From Opisthocomus hoazin (lineage: Eukaryota > Chordata > Aves > Opisthocomiformes > Opisthocomidae): 64,000 nt of DNA. A model generated the notes under the pieces. The model did not search any database. It worked only from the letters and a program-made list of their open reading frames with translations, and was not told where the DNA came from. Positions within the stretch are counted from its first letter, which is position 1. Each line of letters opens with the position of its first letter. A program made the position numbers and the translations under genes. This document shows positions 1 to 13,228 of the stretch, piece by piece. The stretch is taken from positions 19,633,537 to 19,697,536 of the forward strand of contig NC_134428.1 in the NCBI RefSeq assembly GCF_030867145.1, read 5' to 3'.

Positions 1-3000
1 GTGCATTCTATTCAATGGTAACTAGCGACAGCGATACTGATAGCAATGCTCTATATGTTTTACTCTTGGTTGGCTAGGTAGTGATACTACACTAATGCAG
101 GGAAATGGTGATACAGAAACAGCAGAAAACAGCACAGTGGTCAATGGCTACACTTGCAGGGATTGCAGCATGCTTTCTGAACGGAAGGAGGTTCTGACAG
201 CATACTCGCCTTCTCATGTGCCATCTTCCAGAATTTACTCCAGGGATAGGAGCCAGAAACATGCATCCAGTAAGTTACTTTCTCTTTTTTTTTTTTTTTT
301 TCATGTGGATGGCAGAATGGTGTACAGTTCAGTTGATGCTTTTTTCATGTAGTGTTCTTTAAGTACTCTTCCTGCCCTGCTAGATTTATCAATATCCAAA
401 TTCTAGATATCAGCTTACAAGGAATACCTTCCTCTGTTTCATTTGAAACTTTGCGTACTTGTTGGCTTCTGATATCTAATCATCAGCTTTTCTTTTTCGG
501 TGCTACTGTAGGACTTACACGGTTTTCGAATACGTGTCTATTTCTAAGGTTTTGGTAAGGGTTTTCAGATGAAACTGCTTCTGTATGGTCCAGATTTTTG
601 ATGCTTTTTTTTATTCTTACGTGAACTTTCAAAATTGAGCAGAACAGTTACTTTGCAGTGCTTCTGTTATGCAAGAAGTTGGAGAGATGCTGTCCTACTT
701 TGCTTTGGGTTTTTTCTCCTCATTTAACCGTGCAGCTTATTAGAGTGTTTTTAGAAGCTAAACCTCAAGTCCTTGAAAAATGGAATTCCAAAGGGGAAAA
801 CTGATTCCAGATAGACTCCCTGGTGACCATATTCCTAAAGCTCAAAACCAAATGAATCTGCTGTAAACAAGGTTCTGCCTTTTCAAGGCAATCTCCATTA
901 TAGGGATGCTTGTCCTCAGTGTCCTGACTGCATCTGCCTGCCTCTTGTATACCATCTGTAATTTCTTGATGGTTGGTAGTCCTCAGTTCTCAGGAAGTTG
1001 TTTCGTGAGTGGCCTTGAATTAGGAACCGATTTTGGAATTCTGTCAGTGTGTTATTCTTGAATGAAGTATGTTCTCAGTAGCAAGAAATCCGTTAGTTCG
1101 GACTGTGAGGTGTGACTTCAAGTGCTTTGGGGCAAGTATATCTTTTTGGTAAATCAGTATCACAGGTAGGAATTCTGTTGGCTTAGCGTCATGAATTACA
1201 AGGGACACTGTATGAAACCTACTTTCTGTGCTCCTGAGTTTGTATTCACGCAGGAGAATTCTACAAGGAACTCATCTTTGCACATGCATTTGAACTTGAA
1301 CTGAGTAGTTTGGGTTCAGCTTCGGGAGGGCGGGGGAAGAGGCACACAGTCATGGCAGGTTTTGGGAATGTGGCTGATTCTAGGAGAGCAGCAGTATGGA
1401 GGACTGCCGCTTTGTTCCCGTGGCTCTGCAGAAGTGTGTGTCTCTAGCACTTGAGACAGACCGCTGCAGGAACTTCCTGCAATGCAGAGGCAGAGGAGGA
1501 GGTGAGAAGTCCTCACCCTTTCCAATCCGCAAGAAGGATGCAGTTTGTCGCTTTGGAGCTATAACCCACAAAATCAGTATCAACAGCTCACATCATCCTT
1601 GGGAAATCCTGAGTAGTGTAAGCAAGGAATTCATTGCTATGTAGAGTTCTTAATTCTGATGAAGAAAGGTATTCTTGCTGAAGTCATAGATTCCGTCTTG
1701 AAGGTGTTTTCCTTAGGATGTGTAGTTCTTCCAAAAGCTCTGCTCTAATACCTAGTGCATCCAGCCTTTTCAAACCACGCTTGCTTAAGTTTCACACTCC
1801 TGGCTAAACAAAGGCTTTCCATGCTTTTTCCTCACTCTTCGACAAGTTAGCGGTCACCAGAGGACAGAAGTACATCTTTAGGTAGGTGAACAATTTGTAT
1901 TCACACTGTTTTTTCCAACAGGAGGAGCCTGTTTCTACATGAGTAAGATTCTGCGATTGGTCAAACACACTGCAGCATCTTTTGCATCACTGTTAGTGCA
2001 ACTATTTCAAATGGTTTTGCTGAAGCTGGGTTGTGAATTAAAAGGTACCTTTTCAGTTGTCTTCCTTGGTCTCCACAAAAAGCTGGAGTGTGTCTGTTGG
2101 GTTTTTTTCTTATGGACTTCATCTTTGGCACTACGGTGTTCTTTTTCTATAGTCTTTTGGCTGGCTCCTGTCTTTCTTTTCAGTTGTGCTACCCTTTTCC
2201 TACTTTCCCCCTGTTTTGGAAGGATCAGGATTCACATGTGAGATACGTGTTACAGTTAAGATTCACATGTTGATTTTGACTAGGAAGTGGTAGAAGGTAA
2301 TGTTTAAATTGAGAAACTGAAGTTGATTTTTTTTTTTTTTAAACTGTTTGCTGTGAGAGTGTCAAATCCTAACTCTTCAATGTCTGTAGGTTTGGACTGT
2401 CTTCATACCCTTAAGCCCACTGTGCCATTAAAGCTTGATGAGATCTGTCTTGCAAAACTAAAACTGCCATCATCACTCCGCACTACTCTAAAGCACATCT
2501 TGTTTTCCCCGAAAATGTTCCATTCTTCTTTAGTGCTTTCTCTTCTGTAACGCCTGCTCTGTGAGTGAAGTGAAATTGCCATAGGCAGAAGGTAACTGAT
2601 TTCTGTGTGTGAATAAAACTTTGCGCTCTCCTGTTCTCTCTGCCTCAGTGCCTTGTAACTTGCTAACGCTCTCTTCTCAGTCTTCTAAGATCTCCGGTAA
2701 AACCTGTACAAAGAGGTATTGCTTGGCCTGTTTGACAGGATGATGGGAATAGGAGCTGAAGATTTGAGGAGATGAAGATTTGAGGAGTTGTTATTTGGGG
2801 ACTTTTGTACTAACTTTGCTATCTGAAAAGAAGCAAGAAAGGTTTTTGAATGAAAAGGCGCCCTGTTATTTAAAGAAGGAAAAAAAAGAAGTTTGCACAG
2901 AGTAGGCTGCTGCTTTGGTTGTTTTTCAGTTTTTCTGTGACTAACCTGGCTTTAGTAGTGAACCAAGCCAGTTTAGCTGAAATCTGTATCCATGATAGCT

Positions 3001-6000
3001 CAAATGCGCATATGTGAAAGGCTTTGAACTTGAGTTACATTCCATGTATGCTGTTTGAATGCGTTGCAGCTCACTCAGACTACTGTGGAAGCATGAATGT
3101 GAAGGAGTTTTACAGAGAAGATGGCCATCTTGGTGTAAATGAGGAATCAATATGTAAGTAGAATGACTGATGTTGTCTTTCAGCCTTGGGCTGTACACCA
3201 GGTTGTTGCTGTAACAGTAATATCAGATGGCCCCTGACTCTAGGGAAGCTGCAAAGTCAACGATTGTTTGGCAACTTGAACGTAGGGGCAAGAATGGCGA
3301 TTGCCTGGTGTACTGTAAGATTTCCCCAAGCAAGATTGACTCTGCTGTAGTTTGCTTAGTGGTTTTTGGTTTGATAACTGGTGTGATGACACAGACTTGT
3401 TCAAGTTTTCTTGTAACAATCTTGATTTGATCCTGGCTTTGTCCCATTAATCGACTGTTACCACAACCAACAGGTGATGACTGTAAGGGGAAGAAACCTC
3501 TTGAACTGTACGCCACAGACCACATGCAATCTTTACGGGCTAAAAGGGTAGCAAGGACCATTTGGCACACCTTTTCTTATGCAGGTTGACTTGGACCTTT
3601 TTTTTTCTTTTGTTTTTGTTTTGAATCGCAATCTCACAATGTTAATCCTACATATTGTTTTGTGTTTGTTTTCTTATCTTCATCTATCAAAGTAGATGAA
3701 AAGTGTAAAGTGTCTAGAAAATTAATGAACAGCTCTTCTGTTTGATTCTTGCTCTGATACTGGCTTTCGTACAAGCTTGGCGCGCTGCTTAGCTATTAGG
3801 AAAAACAAGGTGTAGGGACAGCATACACCTTGTATGTTCGAAAGAAGAAGTCATATTGTTAATTGATTCCACTTTGGGGCAGTTGGTACACTTGACAGGT
3901 TGAAAAGCTGCCTTGAAAAGAAAGCAAGGTGTGAGGTATTGGTGTGCAGATGATTTGAATAAAGGGGTTTTAACATTTTATTTTTGTTCTAGTGAGAGTC
4001 AATTTTTCCAGGAGTCTTCTAGAGGGATAGCATCTTCCCTGTGAGATGAGCATTTGCTAGCTTGAATGACAGAGGCATCAAGAATCTGTGGAGTGCCCTT
4101 TATTCAGCAAAGGAAAATGATTTGAGACACTTCAGTCACCTAGATGTTTTGCAAAATATTGGGTTGGTAGATCTATAGTCCCTCAGATGAAGCCAGACAT
4201 ATCTGCTAATCTAAAAATGTAGGATTATTTTCTCAATTTGTACTACGTAGTATGTTCTGTAGAACGAGCAGTCCTAGTCTTGGAAATAGTAATTGTTGGC
4301 TTGGATGGAAGCAAAAACTGATGCTGCTAATCTGTGCATTTCTTGAAACATCTTGAACTGTCTTCATTGTGTGGTAACTTCGATTCAAACATTGACTTCT
4401 GGCAAGATAGCGTTGTTCTAACAAATGAGCATTTCATATTTTTGCGTGGCTGTTGGTTTTGTTGAGTAGCTGGTGTTACAATGCTGTCATGCTTGTGCTA
4501 TCTGGATGTTAATAAGCTGCATGCATTGCCTGTGCTCACGCATTTCTCTGCTCCGCAAAGCATTCTTGGCCACAGTTGCATGTCCCTCTGCTTGGTTCCT
4601 TTGAACACGTGCCGCAGTAATGACATTTCGCGCTACCACTTTTTGTCTTCTAGGGAGGGCAGCTTCTGGCATGTACCGGTTACTTAGAACTGGATGGTAT
4701 CAGCTTGCTGCTCTTGATGTCTTTGCTCAAGGTGTTTCTTCTAAAGAGGTGTGTATCCTTTGAGAAAAGTGTTTTGTGAGCAAATGATTTACCCAGTTAT
4801 AAAACAATACAAGAGGAGAAATGTGTTGTTTCATGTGAACTTTCCTCTCTCTTTCTCTAGATGCCTTCCAAAGACCTACAAGCTGTTCCTGTTTCTTCTC
4901 CCGCTCCTGTTTCTACTAGGTACGTGAATCGCTTAGTTATGACACAGACCGGTGTATGCTTACTGCAGCCGTTCCAAGAGAGCGTTTTTAGTTGAACTCT
5001 CGGTTTATGAAGAAGACGCAGAAGCAAAAAAGAGCAAGTTTGTTTGTGACTAGGGCAGCAATTCAAGCTTTCAAAGTACTGACAAGTCAGTAGCCTTCCC
5101 CTTGCCGTGAAAGGAATACCCTCGATTTAATTTCATAGAGCTCTTTAGAAAGTGAGAGTGGGTGAGTAAATGCACTGAAGTCCTTTTTTCTTCACCTCCC
5201 TTGATAAGAATAGCAGTGAGGTCACAAAGAGCAGGTTGTGTACCGATTGCTTTGATTGTTGTTAATCTCCGTAAAAGTGGGGTTAGGTTCTTTGAGCAAC
5301 TCATCCGAAGTCTTTCCCTTGCTCTGGACCATCCTTGAGTTGCTTAAAATACTGCTGTTTAGACTGGTTAGTTGACAGTATTCCAGGCCAGCTGTCTTCT
5401 TTGAAATAAACAAACTCAGTTTCGAACACTTGCTGAAAGTGGTGGGCTGTTTCTGAAAAGCAGGTTCATGTCTTCGCATGTCCTAAAAACTTTAGAAACT
5501 ACTCTGGGGAGAAGATGAAGCTTCGCAGAAACTTACAGTCAGGATTGAAAATCCTCTCTACTAGGGAGAATAAGAAAGGAAGAACTTCCCTACCCTGTGT
5601 AGAAAGTGCTGCTACTTCTTGCTAAGACAGTGCAAAAACAAGCGTCATGTTTGTGAACTGCGAGATTGCCTAATATCTAACAAAAGTTGGAAGAAACTTG
5701 GGCTTCCGTGGAAACAATGTGGTATGTAGTACGTAGGGTACAGGGCAAGATATTTTCCATGGAGATAAAAAGCAGTTTTTTACATCTGCCTTCAGTGAGC
5801 ATGGCCTGTCTTAATTGGTAAATGAGATCTAGGTCCCAGGGACGCAGTAGTATGAGATTGAGGATATACCATGAGACATAAGCGCAAGCTGCCTGCCATA
5901 CAACGGTGTGAGCGGTACTGATGGATGTTCCCCAGTGTGCTTGAGTGCTTGGCTTCACAGTTTGAAAGCTGGCTCATACTGATTTTTGTTCAGACTGGAG

Positions 6001-9000
6001 TAGTGTGCGCTGTGTGACGTCTAGCTTGCAAACTTAAGGTAGCTTGTGTCACGAAGTAGGAAGACGACCTGTAGATCTAAGCAGTCTTCAGGGGGAATTC
6101 TCTTGAACACTCTTTTTGCCTTTTGTTTGGGATCTAGGTATATGGTTCTGGGGGTTTGATGGCTGCTTCTTACTATTACCTTCGTTGAACTGGATCAAAA
6201 TTGATAGAATACAGAGAACAGAGGACTCTCTCCGTGTTCGTGAACCGCAGGCTGATTCTTTGCACTCTGTGCAACCTCCAGAGGTAAGGGAGAACAGTCT
6301 AGGGAAGAACTCTGATGTCTTGGAAGACTTCTTAACTGCCATGCCTTCAATATTTGGCAAGAACTACTTGACACACAAGGCTAATGTGAATAAATGTCTT
6401 GATCTTTACATATATAAAACAAAATTCTGTATACCTTAGGGTACCATCAACATCTTTGCTTCTGGTCGTGAAAGTGAAAGTGAGCTGGAAAAGCAAATGG
6501 CCTTTCTGTCTGAGAGATACCATCACCTTGATGAAAAATATAGCAAAGTGATGCTTCTACTCCAGAACCTTCAAGATCAGGTTGCCCAGAAAAGTGACAA
6601 AAGCAAAACATTGACGCTAATAAGAAATATGATGGGTCAACATCCTCAAGATGCGAGACTGGAGCAAAAGGTAAGATAGTCAGTTGTTGCTGCTTTCTGG
6701 TGCTGATCGACGTATCCTGTTTTAGTAACGCAGATTACTAGCCATTTGATTCAGGCTTGCGTCCAATTTTGTGAGCAAAAGTGATTTGCAGCCTTTTCTG
6801 CGGGATCTAGAGTTGCAGATCCTCCAGAAGATCACTCTCCATATGTCTGTGACAAGCCAAAAGCTAACATCTGCAGTAGTAACAAAGGCTGTGACTAATG
6901 CAGGGGTTCGTGGAATCACAGAAGCGGTGAGTGAGTTGAAGTTCTCGCAAGTTCAACTAAAACCGTCAGGAGTCCTTTTCTAGGCATTTTTTGGAGCATC
7001 GCAGTCAATATAAACGTCAGTGACTTGAAGAGATGTTTAGAACATGAATTGAAATGGGGAGAACTACAGAAAATGCTTGATGAAGCGTACACTTACAGCA
7101 TTGCTTGTTGCCTGTTGCAAATGTTGTTTTTTTTTTCCAAAGTATGCTATCTTGAAAATTGCAGAATTCCCAAAAAACAGCTATACCAAAGCAATGCAGC
7201 TCAGGGTCTTGGGAAGGTGGGGGAAAGAATGCAACTTTTGAAGAAAGCACCAGTCAATATGCAGTATGAATTTGTATTTTAAGCCAAAAAACCATGCACT
7301 AAAAATGGCCTCTGTCTTGAGAGAGGCTTTCAAAGACTTGCGATGGAGTGCAGCATCTCAAAAAGATGCTTATTCTACATGTATACAGATGTGTATAGAT
7401 CAATTACTTTATCAGTTGATATTATTAAATTCTTCCCTTTCTCCTCTTCTATGTGTATATCTGTAGCAAGCCCAGACTATTGTAAACAATGCCCTGAAAC
7501 TTTTCTCTCAAGACAAGACTGGTATGGTGGATTTCGCCTTGGAATCTGCAGGTAAATAGTGGAGGAAACTCCACTTTCACGATTCATGTTATTTATAGTA
7601 TCTACTAAAAATGTCGAAAGATCTGCTTGCGTGGGGTGTATGCACCACTGAACTCGCTAGGGAAAATGTGTATGTTTTAGCCCTCTGAGGTGAAAAGCCT
7701 TGAACATTCTGAAAAGAACACTGTACTTGATAGAAGCATTGTATCCCCAGCCAATGACTAGACTTGAACAGTATCTTTACTAGTTGGTTTTGAGGAAAAG
7801 AACTGGTATGTTCACGAAGCTTTGTACAAATCTCTGGCTGAAAAGTCTTCAGGAAGAAATGAGTAATTATTTCGGCTAACCTGATACATCTTTTTTAAGG
7901 TGGCAGCATTCTGAGTACTCGCTGTTCTGAAACCTATGACACCAAACCAGCAGTGATCAGCCTCTTTGGAATTCCTCTGTGGTACCTCTCTCAGCCTCCA
8001 AGGGCGGTGATTCAGGTAATTAAAGGCCGAGTGAAGAAATTCAGCAATGTTATTTTGTGCTGAGGGGTTTGGATTGTTTCTTGGATGCTGGATGTTTCTG
8101 TCTGCAGCACACTGTGGGGCACGGGTCCTTTGAACGATGTTCCCAAGAGTGCCATTCTTCTGGTAGTTCCTGGGCGCTGCTCAAGTCGTCTTCTAGCAAA
8201 ACAAAGACCCTGCTAGGAGGCTTGGGTGGTACACTGGACTTCTGCAGAGTGTGAGCACTGGGAGGGTTCCTGTTGTGAAGTAGTCTCCAGGCGGATCTTC
8301 AAAACGCTGCTGGCTGTTTGGGTGGATGTGCTGTCTCCCTGAAGAATGCTACCAAATAGATTATATTCTGCCACTTACTCTCTAAGACTGTCCCTAATAA
8401 TTCAGAATTCGCCACAACTCTTTCTGGCAAAATGCTTGTGGCTGCAGGTTTTGTTGTTGCTGTTGTGTTCCATCCTGTTCTCTCCCCTTTCCTCCTGTCT
8501 AGCCGGACATGTATCCAGGAAACTGCTGGGCTTTCAAAGGATCACAGGGGTATCTCGTAGTTCGACTTTCAAGGAAGATCTATCCGACTGCCTTTACGTT
8601 GGAACACATCCCAAAAGCACTTTCACCAACAGGAGAGATCTCCAGTGCTCTGAGGAGCTTTGCAGTATATGTAAGTCTGTCTGTGAACTTCAGAGGATAT
8701 TTGTATGCATAAAGAATATTTGTGGCGCAGATCTTGGAAAATAAGGACTGAAGGGAGGACAGCTAAGGAGAGAAACTGTTTGCTTTTAAAATTGCTGTTT
8801 TTGTAATCAGCTTTGAGACTAGGAATAAGAAGTGTTACAGCTAATTTTGAGGGAGCTGTTTCTTTTTTTCCTGCTTTATACAGTAGTAAACATTTTTGGA
8901 GGGAGGTGACTGTTTTTGATTTGGTATCGTTCTTTCAGGCACTCAAATTGTTCCATCCTTCCACCACTCCTACTGCTTACCCTCTCCCTCCCCAGTGTTG

Positions 9001-10171
9001 GCTTTGCACCTTGTCTGTGATGTGCCTTCAGTGTGTTTTAAATTGATTTTAACTAGCACCACAGCTGCTTAGGCAGGACTGCAGAACAGAAGACCACAGG
9101 CTACATCAGAGAGTAGCTGTGATACCTGAGAACATTTGTCTAGCTCCATTAAATGCTGAAGCCGCCGTCTGCAAGCATCTGAATCTTGGCTTCCGTCTTG
9201 TTTGTGATGTTGCTGTTTTCTCATTCTTGTTTGTCCTGAGCAGTTTACATTGTCCACTGCGATCTTGGTTGTGCCATGGAAATGATGGGGTTTGACCATG
9301 AAAACAGCAACATACAAACATAGCACAGCTCTTTGCAGTTCAGGAAAGTCAAATGCAGAGCTGTGGCTGAAGAAGCATGAAGTTCCACGGGAAGTATTCT
9401 GACCTCGGTTTCAGAGACTTGCGTTGACAGGCAGTTAGGTAGGCATGCTTCTGTCTTTGGTTTGACTTGAAATGTGATGGAAGCAAACGTCTTTCTCCTG
9501 TTGTTGTAGGGTCTAGATAATGAATATCAAGAAGGCGGCAAGCTTCTAGGACAGTATGTCTACGACCAAGACGGAGAACCACTGCAGACCTTTCCAGTGA
9601 TGGTAAGTCTGGATGAGAAGATTTCAAGTGGCAGAAGAAGCACACGCATATTTTCTAGGGTAGTGCACAATGAGCAGTGAAGGAAAAAGGCTTCATTCTC
9701 TGTTGGGCACCGTAGAAACTGAGGTGGAAAGTAGCTACTGATCTGCCTCAAAACCTAAGGTTCGGATAGTTTAGAGGGGAGGAAAGTTTTGTGCCAGGTG
9801 GACACAAGTGGTGTGAAGATACCGAACGTATGAGGAGTCTGCTTCATGCTGCTTCTGACTCCCTTCACAAAAAAAAAACCAACAAACCGGTTGTAAGGCA
9901 AAGAAGGTTCTGTTCCAAGTGGCAGAAGGTTCCCAAGGCATCACTCAGTTATTAATCAAAGTTGGTAGTTGCAGGAATGAAGGAAAGCGCCTTCAGTTGC
10001 ACCTGTTTATACTCCAAACCGAACTCTGGTTTGTGTGTTTGTTTTTTCCTTCTGCAGGAGAAAAGTGAAAACGCATTCCAAATAGTGGAACTGAGAGTGT
10101 TTTCTGACTGGGGACATCCGGAATATACCTGCCTTTATCGGTTCAGAGTGCATGGGAAACTTGCCGAATAA
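1..10171 (+). pseudogene. SUN1: SUN1 copy A, 5' end outside window, probably non-functional
   Basis: SUN1 is an inner-nuclear-membrane protein whose SUN domain binds KASH peptides in the perinuclear space (family knowledge). Exons seen: E4 78-269, E4b 3070-3153, E5 3474-3584, E7 4654-4748, E8 4861-4919, E9 6138-6283, E10 6440-6670, E14 remnant 6756-6926, E15 7467-7551, E16 7900-8015, E17 8503-8670, E18 9510-9602, E19 10058-10171. All have AG/GT borders except the E14 remnant. E15-E19 encode an intact SUN domain (FALESAGGSIL, RCSETYDT, HPEYTCLYRFRVHG). Lesions: E6 is gone in a deletion near 4302; E7 has one extra base, which leads to TGA at 6159-6161; E11-E13 and half of E14 are deleted. The deletion joins an intronic CAG to E14 at 6755, and splicing there reads into TGA at 6782. 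An SUN-only transcript from a downstream start cannot be excluded. Confidence 0.85.
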
Positions 10172-10260
10172 TCTCCAGCACTTCAGCTTGGACTGGTTTT
10201 ACGGTTGTGCATTTTGTTCTCGATTTTTGTATATGCCGGAAAGCCTAGAAGACTGGAATC

Positions 10261-11205
10261 TTGCCTTTTTCTTCGTGGAGGCAGTCGTGATGCGTGGGGC
10301 TGACTGCCTAGGTCTGGGCAAGCCCGTGCGTGGGCCTTCGTCCGCCTCGTCATTTGCCTGCCCCTCCGGTTCCATTGCCTCATACCTATTGCGTCAGGGC
10401 ACCTGGTGTGGAGAGGGAGGCCAGGAGGGGATTCGCCTGCCGCCCCGAGCAGGGACCCGTTTCCATTCCCCGCTGTCTCTCTGGTGCTCTCCTTCAGCCT
10501 GGTGGCGAGAGGGCAGGGGATCTTCTGCTTCTTGTGGAACGTCCATCCTGTGCGCTTGTTTCGGGGGTGGCAGGTCATGGCTCCACCAGTCTATTTCCCC
10601 CTCGCACTCCCTGATGCTCCTGAACCTTTCTGCCTCCTCTTTGAGCTCTGCCACCAGGACGAGCAGATCATCCACCTGGTCACAGCGCACGCAGGCGTTC
10701 TGCCTGCTGCCCTCCCATACCAGTGACAGGCTCGGGCACTCCCTGCAGCCAGAGACCTGCACAGCTGCCTGTTTATGCGGGAGCTCTGTCTGGGTCGCCG
10801 TATTCCGCCTGGTGACGGCTTTCAGGCGAGTGGAGACCATAGCTACTAGCTGAGCAAGTGATGACCAGCGGCTGAATTTACCCCGATAGCTGGCCGAGCC
10901 TCGGGGCCCTGCCTGCACCAGCTGCCGTGCCAACTGCCGTGGCAGGCCCTGTTTGCCTATCCTGGTCGCCGCACTGTGGGTCGCTCGTGCTCCCTCGGGG
11001 CTGCTTTTGTGAGGGGGGAGGGTGCCGTCGTCACTCTTGACCCCGCTCTTCTTTGGGGGAGGAGGATTTGGGGGGGCACGCTCTCTCTCGCCGGGCGCCT
11101 GTCTCGGCTGTTCTGCCGCTGAGAAAATGTTTCCCCGGTGCGATCCCTCGCTCCGGAGCCCTTCACTGTGCGGTCTGTTCTTCTCTGCTGCCTCCAAACT
11201 GACAA
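10261..11205 (-). mobile_element. CR1 LINE, inverted 5' segment (5'UTR and ORF1 N-terminus), unit A
   Basis: Read on the minus strand, this is the 5' end of a CR1 LINE: a G/C-rich 5'UTR (about 11205-10841), then ORF1 from ATG at 10840 (MVSTRLKAVTRRNTATQTEL), a CX2C-type region (CRECPS, CVRCDQVDDLL), and an acidic/basic stretch up to a TGA at 10394-10396. Homology continues in frame past the stop (RNRYEAMEPEGQ) to about 10261, just before where the esterase domain would start. The stop is in the same place in units B and C. With the forward segment at 11206-12930 it forms one 5'-inverted insertion, the usual product of twin priming. It lies about 90 bp after the SUN1 stop codon. Confidence 0.8.
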
Positions 11206-12930
11206 AATGCTGTTGAGAGGATGCAGAGAAGGCTGAGCTACTGAATGCCTTCTTTGCTTCAGTCTTCAGTGCCAAGGCAGGCCCTCAGGAATCCCAGGCC
11301 CCGGAGGTAAGAGAGGAAGCCTACAGAGAGGATGACTTTCCCTTGGTCGAGGAGGACTGTGTGAGGGATCGCTTAAGCGATCTGGATGTCCACAAATCCA
11401 TGGGCCCCGATGGAATGCACCCACGAGTGCTGAGGGAGCTGGTGGATGTCATTGCTGAGCCACTCTCCATCATCTTTGAGAGGTCCTGGAGGACAGGAGA
11501 GGTGCCGGAGGACTGGAGAAAGGCCAATGTCACTCCAGTCTTCAACAAGGGCAAGAAGGAGGACGCAGGGAACTACAGGCCGGTCAGCCTCACCTCCATC
11601 CCGGGAAAGGTGATGGAGCAGCTTATCCTGGAGGTCATCAACAAGCAAGTGGAAGAAAAGAAGGTTATCAGGAGTAGTCAGCGTGGATTCACCAAGGGGA
11701 AATCATGCTTGACCAATCTTACAGCTTTCTACGATGAGATGACTGGCGGGGTAGATGAAGGGAGAGCCATAGATGTTGTCTACCTAGACTTCAGCAAGGC
11801 TTTCGACACAGTCTCCCATAATATCCTCCTAGGGAAGCTCAGGAAGTATGGGCTGGAAGAGTGGTCGGTGAGGTGGATTGAGAACTGGCTGAATGGCAGA
11901 ACTCAGAGGGTTGTACTCAGCAGCGCTGAGTCTAGTTGGAGGCTGGTAACTAGTGGTGTCCCCCAGGGGTCAGTACTGGGCCCAGCCTTGTTCAACTTCT
12001 TCATCAATGACCTGGATGAAGAGTTAGAGTGTACCCTCAGCAAGTTTGCTGATGACACCAAACTGGGAGGAGTGGTAGATACACCAGCAGGCTGTGCTGC
12101 CATTCAGCGTGACCTGGACAGGCTGGAAAGTTGGGCAGAGAGGAACCTGATGAGGTTCAACAAAGGCAAATGCAGGGTCCTGCACATGGGGAGGAACAAC
12201 CCCAGGCATCAGTACAGGCTTGGGGCGGACCTGCTGGAGAGCAGCTGTGTGGAGAGGGACCTGGGCGTCCTGGTGGACGACAGGTTAACCATGAGCCAGC
12301 AGTGTGCACTGGCTGCCAAGAAGGCCAATGGCATTCTGGGATGCATCAAAAGGAGTGTGGCCAGCAGGTCGAGGGAGGTTCTCCTTCCCCTCTACACTGC
12401 CCTAGTGAGGCCTCATCTGGAGTACTGTGTCCAGTTCTGGGCTCCCCAGTTCAAGAAAGATGAGGAGCTACTGGAGAGAGTCCAGCGGAGGGCTACAAGG
12501 ATGGTGAGGGGACTGGAACATCTCTGCTATGAGGAGAGGCTGAGGGAGCTGGCCTTGTTCAGCCTGAAGAAGAGAAGGCTGCGAGGGGACCTTACAAATG
12601 CTTACAAATATCTGAAGGGTGGGTGTCAGGAGGATGGTGCCAAGCTCTTTTCAGTGGTGCCCAGTGACAGGACAAGGGGCAATGAGCACAAACTGAAGCA
12701 CAGGAAGTTCCGTCTGAATATGAGGAAGAATTTCTTCCCTCTGAGGGTGACGGAGCACTGGAACAGGCTGCCCAGGGAGGTTGTGGAGTCTCCTTCTCTG
12801 GAGATATTCAACACCTGCCTGGACAAGTTCCTCTACAACCTACTGTAGGTGACCCTGCTTCGGCAGGAGGGTTGGGCTAGATGACCCACAGAGGTCCCTT
12901 CCAACCCCTACCATTCTGTGATTCTGTGAG
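11206..12930 (+). mobile_element. CR1 LINE, forward 3' segment with ORF2 reverse transcriptase, unit A
   Basis: The frame is open from about 11217 to the stop at 12846-12848, covering the reverse transcriptase and C-terminal part of CR1 ORF2. Motifs: [62 protein letters not shown] (motif A), [27 protein letters not shown] (catalytic motif C). The N-terminal endonuclease domain and the ORF2 start are missing because of the 5' inversion, so it is not autonomous. The tail carries the CR1 3' end (gatgacccacagaggtccct) and ATTCTGTG octamers at 12912-12929. No target-site duplication is evident. Confidence 0.93.
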
Positions 12931-12959
12931 ATGTTTAAAGAAAAGAGTTTTAATTTTTG

Positions 12960-13228
12960 AAAGCGCGCGTAATGCTTGAAAGAAGAAATCAAAGTTTCTT
13001 TCCTGTATTTTTGATCACCTGCTGCAATCGCTACGCCAGTAAAACCCAAGGAGTGCCCCTTGCCCGAGGGGCAGGCGCAGGGGCTTTGTTGCCAAATGCC
13101 TTCTCCCCCTTCCTCTCTCCCCCCGGCTGGGTCTCAGCGGTCTGCAATACCCTCTCCCCAGTTCGTGCCTGAGATGTTGGGGCTTGGGTTCATTCCGCTC
13201 TCTGAGCCCCCTTCCCTCAGCTGCGTCG
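12960..13228 (+). promoter_or_regulatory. GET4 5' flank in unit A, CpG-rich putative promoter
   Basis: The DNA between the CR1 tail and the GET4 ATG turns C/G-rich from about 13040, with pyrimidine runs, and continues as a CpG-dense stretch through exon 1. That is the usual form of a housekeeping promoter. No TATA box is visible and no transcription start can be fixed from sequence. In the array this is the nearest CpG-type promoter upstream of SUN1 copy B. Confidence 0.45.

Noticed and set aside
1396..1644. Open frame with AG/GT-like borders in the intron after E4, also at 18631 and 40733
   Set aside because: Joining it to E4 in the required phase gives an early stop, copy D lacks it, and the peptide has no recognisable homology.
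10152..10853. 233-codon plus-strand frame after the SUN1 stop, also at 50566
   Set aside because: It is the antisense shadow of CR1 ORF1 in a G/C-rich region.
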